A stretch of DNA of 64,000 bases. It comes from JAGVPT01 sp964642725 (GTDB lineage Bacteria; Bacteroidota; Ignavibacteria; UBA10030; UBA8401). The first letter of the stretch is position 1, and the number at the start of each line of letters is the position of its first letter. The notes beneath the pieces were generated by a model. The model was given only the letters and a program-made list of their open reading frames with translations. It was not told the DNA's origin and searched no databases. Positions 16,379-25,340 of the stretch are shown piece after piece. The stretch lies in assembly GCA_964642725.1 (NCBI GenBank), contig CAZXQG010000014.1, positions 9,165 through 73,164 of the forward strand, written 5' to 3'. A program made the translations under genes and the position numbers.

Positions 16379-17230
16379 GTGCTTACTCGGTCAAGTAGTT
16401 CTGATTTCATGAAAAAAATGTCTAACGTACCGATCAAAGAATCTGGCAGTCTGCTTCGCCCTCGTTGGCAAATTCTGCTGGCGAGCCTTCCTTTAGTTCT
16501 CTTTCTCCTGATCCCCCTGGCCGGACTTATTCTTCGTGTCTCGCCGTCAAATGTGATGTCCACCATCATGCAGCCTCAGGTTGTGCAGGCGATTCGTTTA
16601 AGCGTTACCACTACCGTCATCACCGTGCTCCTCACTCTGTTTTTCGGCACTCCCGTTGCGTATACGCTTGCCCGCAAAAAATTTGTCGGGCGGACCATGC
16701 TTGACGCGCTCATTGATATGCCTGTTGTTCTCCCGCCGTCTGTGGCGGGAGTCGCGTTACTTATCGCATTTGGGCGCCGCGGTTTCTTGAGCCCTCTTTT
16801 CGGTGGATTGGAGATACCCTTCACCGAAACTGCGGTCGTACTTGCTCAGCTTTTCGTCGCTTCTCCGTTTTATATCAAATCCGCGGCAGCGGGTTTTGCG
16901 AGCGTCAATCGAGAACTGGAGCATGCGGCGGCGGTGGATGGCGCATCGCGGCTTCAAATCTTCCGCACGATTATCCTGCCTCTTTCTTTGCCCGCGATCG
17001 TCGGCGGCGTTGTCATGACATGGGCACGCGCGCTCGGGGAATTTGGTGCTACAATTATTTTTGCCGGAAACTATCCGGGAAGGACTCAAACCATGCCGCT
17101 GGCAATTTATATCGGCTTTGAAATCGACCTGAACATCGCCCTTGTTCTGGCGTTGATTCTTCTCGTCATATCCTTTTTTGTGCTTGCCGTTGTGAAGGGA
17201 ATATTGGGGCAGCGGCTGACGGTTTTTTAG
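16379..17230 (+). CDS. modB: Molybdate ABC transporter permease
   Basis: A 283-residue inner-membrane permease with five to six helices. The EAA loop that contacts the ATPase is visible as HAAAVDGASRLQIFRTIILP, followed by LPAIVGGVVMTWARALGEFG, typical of ModB. The GTG at 16379 is preferred because AGGGGAGGGG is placed correctly before it; an internal ATG at 16409 is the alternative. The upstream gap contains a CTCCC/GGGAG hairpin that overlaps this ribosome site. No modC ATPase gene follows, so the transporter would need an ATPase encoded elsewhere. Confidence 0.92.
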   Translation: MLTRSSSSDFMKKMSNVPIKESGSLLRPRWQILLASLPLVLFLLIPLAGLILRVSPSNVMSTIMQPQVVQAIRLSVTTTVITVLLTLFFGTPVAYTLARKKFVGRTMLDALIDMPVVLPPSVAGVALLIAFGRRGFLSPLFGGLEIPFTETAVVLAQLFVASPFYIKSAAAGFASVNRELEHAAAVDGASRLQIFRTIILPLSLPAIVGGVVMTWARALGEFGATIIFAGNYPGRTQTMPLAIYIGFEIDLNIALVLALILLVISFFVLAVVKGILGQRLTVF

Positions 17231-17546
17231 GTCAAGAAACTCTATGATGGCAGCATTTACGCGATAAAAACGAATCATGTGTTCTTACGTGAATGGTAAT
17301 TTTTTTGACTGTGCAAAGAATGTAGCCAAGGAAACGCCTCCCGAAATTGAACCCTACGCGCTGGCTTCCCGCCGCGCAGGTCGCCGATCTTCGGCAAAAG
17401 TCCTTTGTTAGCCCTTTATGCAGAAGATCGGAACGCTCGCCATCGCCCCACCGCAGGAGCTGCAATTTCAGGATTAGACTGGATACAACTTTTGTCAAAA
17501 ATTGTCGTAATAAAGGTACAGTAAAGACCGTCGAAAGCGCTACACT
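17231..17546. other. 316-bp gap after modB, no convincing gene
   Basis: There is no modC and no recognisable ORF. Immediately after modB a 22-codon open frame (ending at TAA 17299) could be a gene remnant, but it has no start codon. An inverted repeat CCGATCTTC (17384-17392) / GAAGATCGG (17423-17431) with a 30-base loop is present. I cannot assign it a function. Confidence 0.5.
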
Positions 17547-18647
17547 ATGAAAAATGAAACTTCACAATCCGAGCCTCGGCTTCGTGACACTCTGCGCAAT
17601 GATTTTATTCAGGGAGGCCACTGGAACACCTTCCGCAAAGAATTTCGCGGCCTGAAAGAATTTTATATCGACGAAGAAAAGAAAAAGCGTTTGGATGCAA
17701 TGCCGCGACTCCAGCGCTGGCTCTATCTCAACGCATGGCTCCTCAAGAGCATGTTGATGAGGCTTACTCCGTTTCGACGCATGGTACTGGTTCTTGGAAT
17801 CATTTTGCTGGTGTGGAATCCCATTATTATCATGACAAACAAACATATCCAGGTTTCGGACTTCCATCTTATCGGGGGTGCGGCAATTTTAATAGTTCTC
17901 ATGCTCGAGTTAAAAGATAAGCTTCTTGCTCGGGACGAACTCAGTGCGGGAAAGCGAGTGCAGCAGGCATTGATGCCTGAGCAGAGTCCGTCGGTTCCGG
18001 GCTGGTCTTTGTGGATATATTCCAGGCCTGCGAATGAGGTAGGGGGTGATTTAATAGATTTCCTTCGTCAAAGTGAAAACAGATCTGGCATTGCATTGGC
18101 GGATGTCTCGGGGAAGGGTTTGCAGGCGGCGCTTATCATGGCAAAACTACAGGCGACGTTAAAAGCGCTCGCCCCAGACTACGATTCAATAGGAAAACTC
18201 ATCACGAAGCTGAATGCAATCGTTCATCGCGACGGATTGCCGAACAGTTTTGCCTCGCTCGTTTACGCGGAGGTTGCTTCGGATTCTGGAACTTTACGGT
18301 ATGTTAATGCTGGGCATCTTCCGCCGGTTGTGCTCACGGCGGGCGGACTTCAAGAGACGCAAAAAGGCGAGCCCGCGCTTGGCTTGATGGAGTCGACCAT
18401 TTACGCAGAACGGCAGCTTGAGCTTCAGAGCGGCGATGTTTTTCTTGTTTATTCGGACGGGCTTACTGAAGCAAGCAATGAGTGGAGCGAATTCTTCGGC
18501 TCGGACCGATTACTCAGACGGCTCCCTTCGCTGCGAGGCTGCTCGCCCGAAGAGATCGGAAAGGCACTGCTCGGCGAGATAGATTTCTTTGTGAAAGATG
18601 CACCCCCCAACGATGATATTTCATTGGTCATCCTGAAACGATTGTAG
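17547..18647 (+). CDS. SpoIIE/RsbU-type PP2C phosphatase with membrane anchor
   Basis: A 366-residue protein with two hydrophobic helices near residues 78-115, then a short linker and a PP2C-like SpoIIE domain. The domain shows QQALMPEQSPSVPGWSLWIY, then SRPANEVGGDLIDFL and GIALADVSGKGLQAALIMAK with metal-binding aspartates, and YSDGLTEASNEWSEFFGSDR and PNDDISLVILKR near the end. Such phosphatases dephosphorylate STAS-domain anti-anti-sigma factors in partner-switching systems. A STAS protein is encoded at 49758, but nothing here proves they are partners. No anti-sigma kinase is adjacent. Confidence 0.9.
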   Translation: MKNETSQSEPRLRDTLRNDFIQGGHWNTFRKEFRGLKEFYIDEEKKKRLDAMPRLQRWLYLNAWLLKSMLMRLTPFRRMVLVLGIILLVWNPIIIMTNKHIQVSDFHLIGGAAILIVLMLELKDKLLARDELSAGKRVQQALMPEQSPSVPGWSLWIYSRPANEVGGDLIDFLRQSENRSGIALADVSGKGLQAALIMAKLQATLKALAPDYDSIGKLITKLNAIVHRDGLPNSFASLVYAEVASDSGTLRYVNAGHLPPVVLTAGGLQETQKGEPALGLMESTIYAERQLELQSGDVFLVYSDGLTEASNEWSEFFGSDRLLRRLPSLRGCSPEEIGKALLGEIDFFVKDAPPNDDISLVILKRL

Positions 18648-18824
18648 ACGGGTGAAGGGCAGCATGAATGCCTGTCCTTTACATTTCGTCTGTAAACTAT
18701 TATATTTGTCCAGAGCACCCAGAATTCATCTTGCCGTCGCGATAGCAAGTTTCCCTCCAGAGCGCGAATAATCCCCTAAAGAAGAATCCCCGGCGCAAAA
18801 CAGTAGTATCAAGGGAGCGTCGCC

Positions 18825-20312
18825 ATGAATATCCTTCTCGTCAACCCATTTTTCCCCGATACATTTTGGGGATTTCGGCATGCGCTGAAATTCGTTTCAA
18901 AAAAAGCCGCGTATCCTCCTCTCGGTCTGTTAACCGTTGCTGCGCTGCTGCCCCCAATCTGGAAGAAGAAACTTGTCGATCTGAACGTCGAGCTGCTAAA
19001 AGATGATGATTTGCTTTGGGCTGATTATGTTTTTCTCGGCGGAATGTCCGTGCAGCAAAAATCGGTGAGAGAAATTATCGACCGCTGTAAATCGAAGGGG
19101 AAAAGGATTGTCGGCGGCGGTCCATTGTTCACCGTGCATCATGAGGAATACGACGATGTCGACCATCTCGTTCTCAATGAGGCAGAACTTACGCTCCCGC
19201 AATTTCTCGATGACCTGACAGTCGGAGTTCCTCGTCATCGCTACGAATCCAATTCGTGGGCGGACGTTACGACGACACCGGTTCCGCTGTGGAGCCTCAT
19301 TAATCCCGGGGTATACGGATCGTTGAACCTGCAGTATTCACGCGGATGCCCGTATGACTGTGAGTTCTGCGACATCACGGTATTGTACGGCCGCGTGCCA
19401 CGGACAAAAACGAAAGACCAGTTGCTCACGGAGCTGGAGGCATTATACAAATTCGGATGGAGGGGCGGTGTTTTTTTTGTCGACGACAACTTCATCGGCA
19501 ACAAAAACAAACTCAAGAAAGAAATTCTGCCTGCTGTTATTCAGTGGATGGAGAAGAGAGGGCACCCGTTCGCTTTTAATACCGAGGCGTCTGTCAACCT
19601 TTCCGACGATGAGGAATTGATGCACCTGATGTCGCGGGCCGGATTCCGCACCGTCTTCGTCGGCATTGAGTCCCCGCATGAAGAGAGCCTCGCTGAATGC
19701 AAAAAGATACCCAACAGGAACCGCGACCTCATCGCATCAGTGAAGAAAATTCAACAGCACGGTTTTCAAGTGCAGGGAGGATTCATCATAGGATTTGATA
19801 GCGACCCCAGTTCGATTTTTCAAAAAGTGATCGATTTCGTGCAGGACAGCGGGATCGTGACGGCGATGGTGGGATTGCTGAATGCCCCGGTCGGCACACG
19901 ACTGTACCAGCGTCTCTTGAAAGAGGGCAGGTTATTGAAGGCAATGACAGGCGACAACACAGACTTTTCTATGAACTTCATCCCCCGCATGAATCGTGAA
20001 GCCCTTCTGAAAGGGTACCGATCTCTTCTCGAACATATTTATTCCCCCAAACCATACTACGCGCGCGTGAAACAGTTTCTTCGAACGTACAGACCGCCGG
20101 ATGTTCAAATGAGCCGGCTTACGTTTGCAGAAATAAAAGCACTTGTGTCATCGACCGTTGTTCTTGGAATTGTCGGGAAGGAGCGCGTTCAGTATTGGAA
20201 GCTGTTCGTGTGGTCGCTTTTCACGAGGCCGCGGCTCTTTCCGCTCGCAATCACATTTTCGATTTACGGACACCATTTCCGCAAAATTCTCGAAGTGTAC
20301 ACGGCAGGGTAA
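18825..20312 (+). CDS. B12-binding-domain radical SAM protein
   Basis: A 495-residue protein. Residues 1-135 form a cobalamin-binding-like Rossmann domain (NILLVNPFFPDTFW, VFLGGMSVQQKSVREII, KRIVGGGP). The radical SAM core follows with C175, C179 and C182 in YSRGCPYDCEFCDI, which would hold the 4Fe-4S cluster and cleave S-adenosylmethionine. The C-terminal part, with IYSPKPYYARVKQFLRTYRP, matches the DUF4070-type tail of this class. Members include methyltransferases and lipid- or cofactor-modifying enzymes; the substrate is unknown. A GGGAG ribosome site precedes the ATG. It converges on kdpE with an 11-base gap. Confidence 0.88.
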   Translation: MNILLVNPFFPDTFWGFRHALKFVSKKAAYPPLGLLTVAALLPPIWKKKLVDLNVELLKDDDLLWADYVFLGGMSVQQKSVREIIDRCKSKGKRIVGGGPLFTVHHEEYDDVDHLVLNEAELTLPQFLDDLTVGVPRHRYESNSWADVTTTPVPLWSLINPGVYGSLNLQYSRGCPYDCEFCDITVLYGRVPRTKTKDQLLTELEALYKFGWRGGVFFVDDNFIGNKNKLKKEILPAVIQWMEKRGHPFAFNTEASVNLSDDEELMHLMSRAGFRTVFVGIESPHEESLAECKKIPNRNRDLIASVKKIQQHGFQVQGGFIIGFDSDPSSIFQKVIDFVQDSGIVTAMVGLLNAPVGTRLYQRLLKEGRLLKAMTGDNTDFSMNFIPRMNREALLKGYRSLLEHIYSPKPYYARVKQFLRTYRPPDVQMSRLTFAEIKALVSSTVVLGIVGKERVQYWKLFVWSLFTRPRLFPLAITFSIYGHHFRKILEVYTAG

Positions 20313-20323
20313 CTATAAGCTAT

Positions 20324-21016
20324 TCATCCCTCCTCGGTTCTTAATCTGTACCCGATGCCCGATTCTGTCACAAGCATTTTCGGTTTCGATGGATCTTCTT
20401 CGATTTTTTTTCGCAGCTGAGCGACATAAATTCGTGTATACTGCGTTTCGTCGATGTGGGTTGGCCCCCAAACCTGTTCGAGAATAAACCGGTGGGTGAG
20501 GACTCTTCCGGCATTTTTCACGAAAAGAACGAGCAACGCATATTCGGTCGCCGTCAGCTTTAGCTCTTCATTTTTTTTCTTCACCAGACGGGCCGATAGG
20601 TCAACCGTCAGATTGCGCAATGTGAAGACTTCTTTATCGGGAAGCATTGTGCGGTGACGGAGAGCTGTCCGCACCCGGGCGAGCAATTCGCCGGTGCGGA
20701 AGGGTTTTACAAGGTAGTCGTCCGCTCCCGCAGTTAGGCATCCGACAATGTCTGATTCGGCACTGCGAACGGAGAGAACAATGATAGGTATCGACGCCCA
20801 TTCACGAATTGCCTTCAACACACTCATTCCATCGATGTCCGGCAGCCCCAAATCGAGAATGATGAGTTCGGGGCGCTCGGACGCTGCCATTCTCATGCCT
20901 TCGTTTCCGCTCAAGGCAAATTTGAGAGAGTAATCTTGCTGATCAAGTGTTAATTCGATGAGGCGGCGAATCTGTATCTCGTCGTCAATAATTAAAATGA
21001 CAGGTTTTGTGCTCAC
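20324..21016 (-). CDS. kdpE: KdpE response regulator
   Basis: A 230-residue OmpR-family regulator that would activate kdp transcription when phosphorylated by KdpD. The receiver domain has the acidic pair IIDDE, the phospho-acceptor D55 in LIILDLGLPDIDGM and the lysine in YLVKPFRTGEL. The winged-helix domain ends with TQYTRIYVAQLRKKIEEDP and GIGYRLR, both typical of KdpE. Its ATG overlaps the kdpD stop by four bases, so translation is coupled. It lies last in the Kdp locus, about 3 kb downstream of the porin gene. T-rich boxes upstream of the three Kdp transcription units are its likely targets. Confidence 0.95.
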   Translation of the reverse strand: MSTKPVILIIDDEIQIRRLIELTLDQQDYSLKFALSGNEGMRMAASERPELIILDLGLPDIDGMSVLKAIREWASIPIIVLSVRSAESDIVGCLTAGADDYLVKPFRTGELLARVRTALRHRTMLPDKEVFTLRNLTVDLSARLVKKKNEELKLTATEYALLVLFVKNAGRVLTHRFILEQVWGPTHIDETQYTRIYVAQLRKKIEEDPSKPKMLVTESGIGYRLRTEEG

Positions 21017-23685
21017 GGTCGTATTGTCGGTTCGGTAGTCAAGGGAATTTTTAATGTGAATTCTGCCCCGCCCGAATCGCGATTCCGCGCAGTTAACGTC
21101 CCCTTATGCGCTTCGGCGAATCCTTTCGCTATTGTGAGGCCGAGTCCTGAGCCTCCGCTTTTCATCCCCTCCGCACGGTAGAATTTTTCGAACACTTTAT
21201 GCAGATCGTCCTTTGCTAAGCCGGGTCCGCTGTCTGCAACCGCAAAAACGCATTCTTTCTCCTCAACTTTCGCGTCGATGGTGATGGAACTTCCTTCCGG
21301 CGTGTGGACGGCGGCGTTATGGATAAGGTTGGTGAGAGCTTGTTCGACGAGGCCGAAATCCAGCTTGACAAGAGGCATCTCGTCTTGAATCTTCACGACA
21401 ACAGTATGGTGTAAGAGTTCCCGGTCTAATCCGTTGACCGCTGCGTTGATGAGGTCGTGAACGTCGCACCAATCCATTTTCGGTTGAATCATTCCCGACT
21501 CAAGGCGCGACATGTCGAGGAGGTTTGCGACGAGCCGGTTGAGTCGCTCGGCCGCAATGTGGATTTCTTTCGTATGTTCATCGGCCGACGGATCTCCCTG
21601 TTTTGAAGAGTTCTTCATAAGGTTTTCCGAAGCGCCCATGATTGCCGCAATTGGCGTTCGCAGTTCGTGCGAGATCGAATTGAACAAGATTTTATAGAGC
21701 CGCTCCGATTCGGCGACAACGATCGATTTCTTGTTGACATCGTTCAGCAGTTCCCGCTCCATTGCAGACGCGATTTGTGCTATGAAGTTGTCGAGCGAGG
21801 TTTCCTGGTCGGACGAGAGTTTTTCATTCCGGTGCAGGCGAACACCGATGACGCCAAGAGGATACCTGGGCCCGGAGATGGGAAAATATGTTGCCGCAGC
21901 CGAGGGAAGCGTGTCGGTATATTTGCCGGCCTTTTTTTCGTTCCAGTATGTCCACGAAGCAACACTGTATTCTTTCGGATCAAGGTTTATAGTGCTCGCG
22001 GCGTGCGGCTTCGCGGACATTTCGCCGTCGGCTTCGCCTAGAATAATTGCGACGTCTGCGTCGAAATATTTTTTGATGTTCGACACCGCCGCCCGGATCA
22101 CCTCTTCCTGTGAATGCGCCGATGAAAGATTGTTTGTCAGGGCAAACAGGGCGGAAGTCCGTTCTTCCCGTTGCCGAACGGCCTTTTCTCTTGCCCGCAC
22201 ACGGGCGGTGAGAACGCCCGTTACCAGAGCGACGATGAAATACACGCCGAGCATCATGACATCTTCGACGTGTCCTATGGAAAATGTGAAAACCGGCGGG
22301 ACGAAAAAGAAGTCCCACATCAGCGCCCCTGTGGTAGCCGCGACAAGCACCGGACCCGGGCCCATCCGTAAGGGGAGGAGGGAAACGGTGAGCAGTATAA
22401 TCAACGACACGGTTCTATATCCGACGAGTTGTGAAAAGGGGAAGCAGGCAAGGGCAACGACGGCGACAATCGCAGACGCAAGGGCATACTGCGTGATGGT
22501 AGACTGAAGTTTGGGAATCGCGCGGCGTTTTCTTTCTTGCTGCGTGTTATCCTCTTGACCGACAATATAGACATCCACGTTGTGGCTTTTTTCGACGAGA
22601 TCCCCTATTAACCGCTGCGAGTGCGAGAATAAGCCTCGCTTTGACTTCCCGACGAGAATTTGCGTTGCGTTTTGTTCACGCGCGACGCGGATCAGCGCAT
22701 CCGCTACATTTTCGTCCGAGGTCGTAATGATCTCTGCCCCTAACTTGCGGGCGAGAGTAATATTCTTCGACAACTGCTCTTTGTCGTTCTCCTGCAACGG
22801 AGTGGAAGCCTCAACACAGACTGCGACCCATGAAGCGTTCATCGTGTACGAGAGTCTTCGCGCCCAGCGGAGTACGGAAACCGAATGCGGGCTCGGACTG
22901 ATGCCGACCACCAGCCGCTGTCCGGATTTCCATGGACCGGTAATCCGCGCTGTGCGCATATAATCGCGCAATTGATGGTCGACGCGTTCCGCAGTCAGCC
23001 GGAGCGACATTTCGCGCAACGCCGTGAGGTTTCCCTTGCGAAAGAAATTCTGAATCGCCTGCTTCGAGCGTTCCGGCGCGTATACTTTTCCCTCTTCCAA
23101 CCGCTTCAGAAGTTCGTCCGGAGGCAGGTCGATAACCTCGATATCATCCGCACGTTCAAAGATTGAATCAGGAACAGTCTCCCGTATCAACGAGCCGGTG
23201 ATCTGTGCGACGGCATCGGCGCGGCTTTCGAGATGTTGAACGTTGAGCGTTGTATAAACGTCGATGCCGTTGTCGAGAAGTTCCTGAACATCCTGGTAAC
23301 GTTTGACGTGACGGCTTCCAGGAGCATTAGTATGAGCGAGCTCATCTACAAGAACGAGCTTGGGTTTTCGTACGAGGATTGCGTCGAGGTCCATTTCTTC
23401 CACGACACTGTCGCGGTAATCGATCTTTTTGCGCGGAACTTCGGGGAGGTTTGCAACGAGTGCTTCTGTTTCGGGGCGCTTGTGGGTTTCAACAATGCCG
23501 ATGACAACATCGATCCCTTTTGAGATCGCCTCATGCGCCGCCGTGAGCATATCGTATGTTTTGCCCACACCAGCGCACATACCGAAAAAGATTTTCAGCT
23601 TTGCCTTTGCGGCCTTTTCCTCTTCCTTCCGTAAAGCGTGGAGAAGAACATCGGGGTCCGGCCGGGATTCATCGATAGAATTCAT
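21013..23685 (-). CDS. kdpD: KdpD osmosensitive K+ sensor histidine kinase
   Basis: A full-length 890-residue KdpD. The N-terminal KdpD domain has an intact Walker A, GMCAGVGKT (35-43), and Walker B-like LVLVDELAHTNAPGSRH. A universal-stress-protein-like domain follows (around WVAVCVEASTPL and ATQILVGKSKRGLF), then four hydrophobic helices (DUF4118) and a GAF-like region. The kinase core has the phospho-accepting H673 in SISHELRTP and the ATP-binding boxes NLIHNAAVHTP, DSGPGLA and GSGLGLTIAKG. It senses low K+ or ionic stress at the inner membrane and phosphorylates KdpE, encoded next. A separate degenerate copy of its N-terminal domain lies at 25341. Confidence 0.96.
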   Translation of the reverse strand: MNSIDESRPDPDVLLHALRKEEEKAAKAKLKIFFGMCAGVGKTYDMLTAAHEAISKGIDVVIGIVETHKRPETEALVANLPEVPRKKIDYRDSVVEEMDLDAILVRKPKLVLVDELAHTNAPGSRHVKRYQDVQELLDNGIDVYTTLNVQHLESRADAVAQITGSLIRETVPDSIFERADDIEVIDLPPDELLKRLEEGKVYAPERSKQAIQNFFRKGNLTALREMSLRLTAERVDHQLRDYMRTARITGPWKSGQRLVVGISPSPHSVSVLRWARRLSYTMNASWVAVCVEASTPLQENDKEQLSKNITLARKLGAEIITTSDENVADALIRVAREQNATQILVGKSKRGLFSHSQRLIGDLVEKSHNVDVYIVGQEDNTQQERKRRAIPKLQSTITQYALASAIVAVVALACFPFSQLVGYRTVSLIILLTVSLLPLRMGPGPVLVAATTGALMWDFFFVPPVFTFSIGHVEDVMMLGVYFIVALVTGVLTARVRAREKAVRQREERTSALFALTNNLSSAHSQEEVIRAAVSNIKKYFDADVAIILGEADGEMSAKPHAASTINLDPKEYSVASWTYWNEKKAGKYTDTLPSAAATYFPISGPRYPLGVIGVRLHRNEKLSSDQETSLDNFIAQIASAMERELLNDVNKKSIVVAESERLYKILFNSISHELRTPIAAIMGASENLMKNSSKQGDPSADEHTKEIHIAAERLNRLVANLLDMSRLESGMIQPKMDWCDVHDLINAAVNGLDRELLHHTVVVKIQDEMPLVKLDFGLVEQALTNLIHNAAVHTPEGSSITIDAKVEEKECVFAVADSGPGLAKDDLHKVFEKFYRAEGMKSGGSGLGLTIAKGFAEAHKGTLTARNRDSGGAEFTLKIPLTTEPTIRP

Positions 23686-23753
23686 GCCGTAATATATTGA
23701 ATCTTTTATTCATATTCATTCGCGCATGTAATATGAAAATGGGGTTTCTTGGA

Positions 23754-23802
23754 AAGTGATGCCATGACCGATGCTGTTGCTAAGAGAGTCATGGCATCAC
23801 TT
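23754..23802 (-). terminator. Strong hairpin, possible terminator upstream of kdpD
   Basis: AAGTGATGCCATGAC (23754-23768) pairs perfectly over 15 bp with GTCATGGCATCACTT (23788-23802) around a 19-base loop. It lies between the porin/small-ORF end and the kdpD start on the same strand. The T-run on the minus strand is weak, so a role as a processing site or partial terminator separating kdpDE from the upstream genes is as likely as full termination. Confidence 0.5.
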
Positions 23803-23859
23803 GATTTTAGGTTGGCGGATGTATTTGTGTATCGATGGGCAAAAAATGTTCCCCAGTAT

Positions 23860-23976
23860 CTACCCGTACAGAAGCTTTGATATTACACAGATTGCTGCGA
23901 TGACCAGCGCCCCGGCCCATAAAAAGAAAATGGTTCTTGTTCCTGGTTCATTTTGAGATGATGTGCCCTGTTCCAT
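23860..23976 (-). CDS. Possible 38-aa single-span membrane peptide
   Basis: An ATG-initiated minus-strand frame encodes 38 residues with a polar N-terminus (MEQGTSSQNEPGTRT) and one hydrophobic helix (IFFLWAGALVIAAICVI). It lies between the porin and kdpD on their strand. No clear ribosome site is seen, and the family is not recognised. It could be a real Kdp-linked micropeptide or a chance frame. Confidence 0.35.
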   Translation of the reverse strand: MEQGTSSQNEPGTRTIFFLWAGALVIAAICVISKLLYG

Positions 23977-24069
23977 AATTCAAGCAACAAGAAATTTTAG
24001 TAGTAGGTCAGTTTCAAGCTCTTCGATTGGCCTCGCGCAATCGGAGAACTTCTTGCCGAAACAATTCTG

Positions 24070-25212
24070 TTAAAATGTTGCGACTACGCCGATGAGAAAC
24101 GTCGGCTGTGATGTTACCGATCCTGAAGGGGTTGCACTTGCCGTACTGAAGAATCCAGGATTGTTCGAAAGATCATCCCGAAGCTCGACGCGTGTTATCA
24201 AAGGATCGAACAAATGATACTCATACGTCAGGGTCACTTCCTTCAACGTTTCTTTCGTGTCAAAAGGATTAGTCGGTGGAAGAGTTCCATATCCGTTTAA
24301 TGTGTAAAGATATGGATCAGAATACACCTCGGCGCGCAGAGCGACGGAAGACTTAGGATTGATGGTACATTTGCCGTAAATGGCTGCACCTTTCCACATA
24401 TCTAAAGGACCGGCAGAGCCTCCCAAGCGTTCTTGTCCGTAGTCCGCATTGAGCCCGAGCGAGAGCATATCATTCACAGTCTGCGTAATAATAAAGTCCG
24501 CAACAGCCCGTTTTCCATATGGCGTATTAAATGGACGTTCAAAACCATCAATGCCGTTGAAAATAATATCGGTGGAAGGCGTCACTTGGTAATTCAACGT
24601 CAGGCCCAGTGATTGCGATCTGTTGTTATCGATATATGAATTCCAGCCGTTGAGGAAATGAAGAGTCGCCGAAAAAGCACTTGAGAACGTATACGAGGCT
24701 CGGACGCCTGTATGGTAGTACGGAATCGCATACGCAAACATGAACGAACGGCTGTAATTCCAGTTATCTTTCGATTCAATCACTTCATATCCCATGTGCG
24801 TTACGAATTTTCCGACGTCGACCGTGAGGCCGGAACCGACCGGCAGAATTGCGGTCAAATATGCCTGCTGCAGGATGCTCAACGTGTTATACGGAGTTGT
24901 TCCGTAGGGTGCAACTCCCTGCACGATGTCGTTGGTCGTACCAAAATCGAGATCCATGCGGAATCCGACCGGCGAGGCTTGTTTCTGGATAACGAGTTCT
25001 GCAAGGCTGAGAGCAAATTGGTTCTCGCTGATGTCGAAATTTCTTAACGCGTTGGCTGAGTTTGACGGGCTGTTAAAGTTCTTACTGTAATAGGCGTCGA
25101 CAAACCCGCTCCACGTGATCGGCGCAGGGACCGGTGCGGCGGTGGAATCTGCTGCGGAAGATATCGCAGCGCAACACAAGACTGCTGAAAGAACAAGAAA
25201 TGTGTATCGCAT
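24070..25212 (-). CDS. Outer-membrane beta-barrel porin (BBP2-like)
   Basis: A 380-residue exported protein. The signal peptide is TFLVLSAVLCCAAISSA. The mature part alternates hydrophobic and polar residues as in beta strands and ends with the aromatic terminus LIGVVATF expected for an outer-membrane barrel. Segments such as WSGFVDAYYSKNFNSP near the start, then MDLDFGTTNDI and VDVGKFVTHMGYEVIESKDN, are typical of the BBP2 (DUF1597) porin family. AAGGAG precedes the ATG. It lies in line with the Kdp genes, so it may let K+ cross the outer membrane under limitation; that role is inferred from position only. Confidence 0.85.
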   Translation of the reverse strand: MRYTFLVLSAVLCCAAISSAADSTAAPVPAPITWSGFVDAYYSKNFNSPSNSANALRNFDISENQFALSLAELVIQKQASPVGFRMDLDFGTTNDIVQGVAPYGTTPYNTLSILQQAYLTAILPVGSGLTVDVGKFVTHMGYEVIESKDNWNYSRSFMFAYAIPYYHTGVRASYTFSSAFSATLHFLNGWNSYIDNNRSQSLGLTLNYQVTPSTDIIFNGIDGFERPFNTPYGKRAVADFIITQTVNDMLSLGLNADYGQERLGGSAGPLDMWKGAAIYGKCTINPKSSVALRAEVYSDPYLYTLNGYGTLPPTNPFDTKETLKEVTLTYEYHLFDPLITRVELRDDLSNNPGFFSTASATPSGSVTSQPTFLIGVVATF

Positions 25213-25340
25213 TTTGTACTCCTTTGTTAGTGAATATGAATCGTGTGTACTGTCGAAAACAATTGGGAAACGGCACTAGCTTGCAATCCGCTCTCGGTTG
25301 AGCGTGATCTACCGAGAGTCAGAAGCCAATCGTGAGTCTC

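Larger units (their letters stand above)
23686..24069. other. 384-bp gap between porin and kdpD
   Basis: It contains the 15-bp hairpin at 23754-23802 and one possible small membrane ORF (23860-23976, minus strand), both listed separately. Otherwise nothing is recognised. Confidence 0.55.

Noticed and set aside
17232..17498. An 88-codon minus-strand frame after modB
   Set aside because: It is rich in Cys, Arg and Ser without hydrophobic pattern or family features, typical of a chance frame.
21731..22507. A 258-codon plus-strand frame inside kdpD
   Set aside because: It lies fully antisense to the strongly conserved GAF and transmembrane part of kdpD and its composition is that of a shadow frame.
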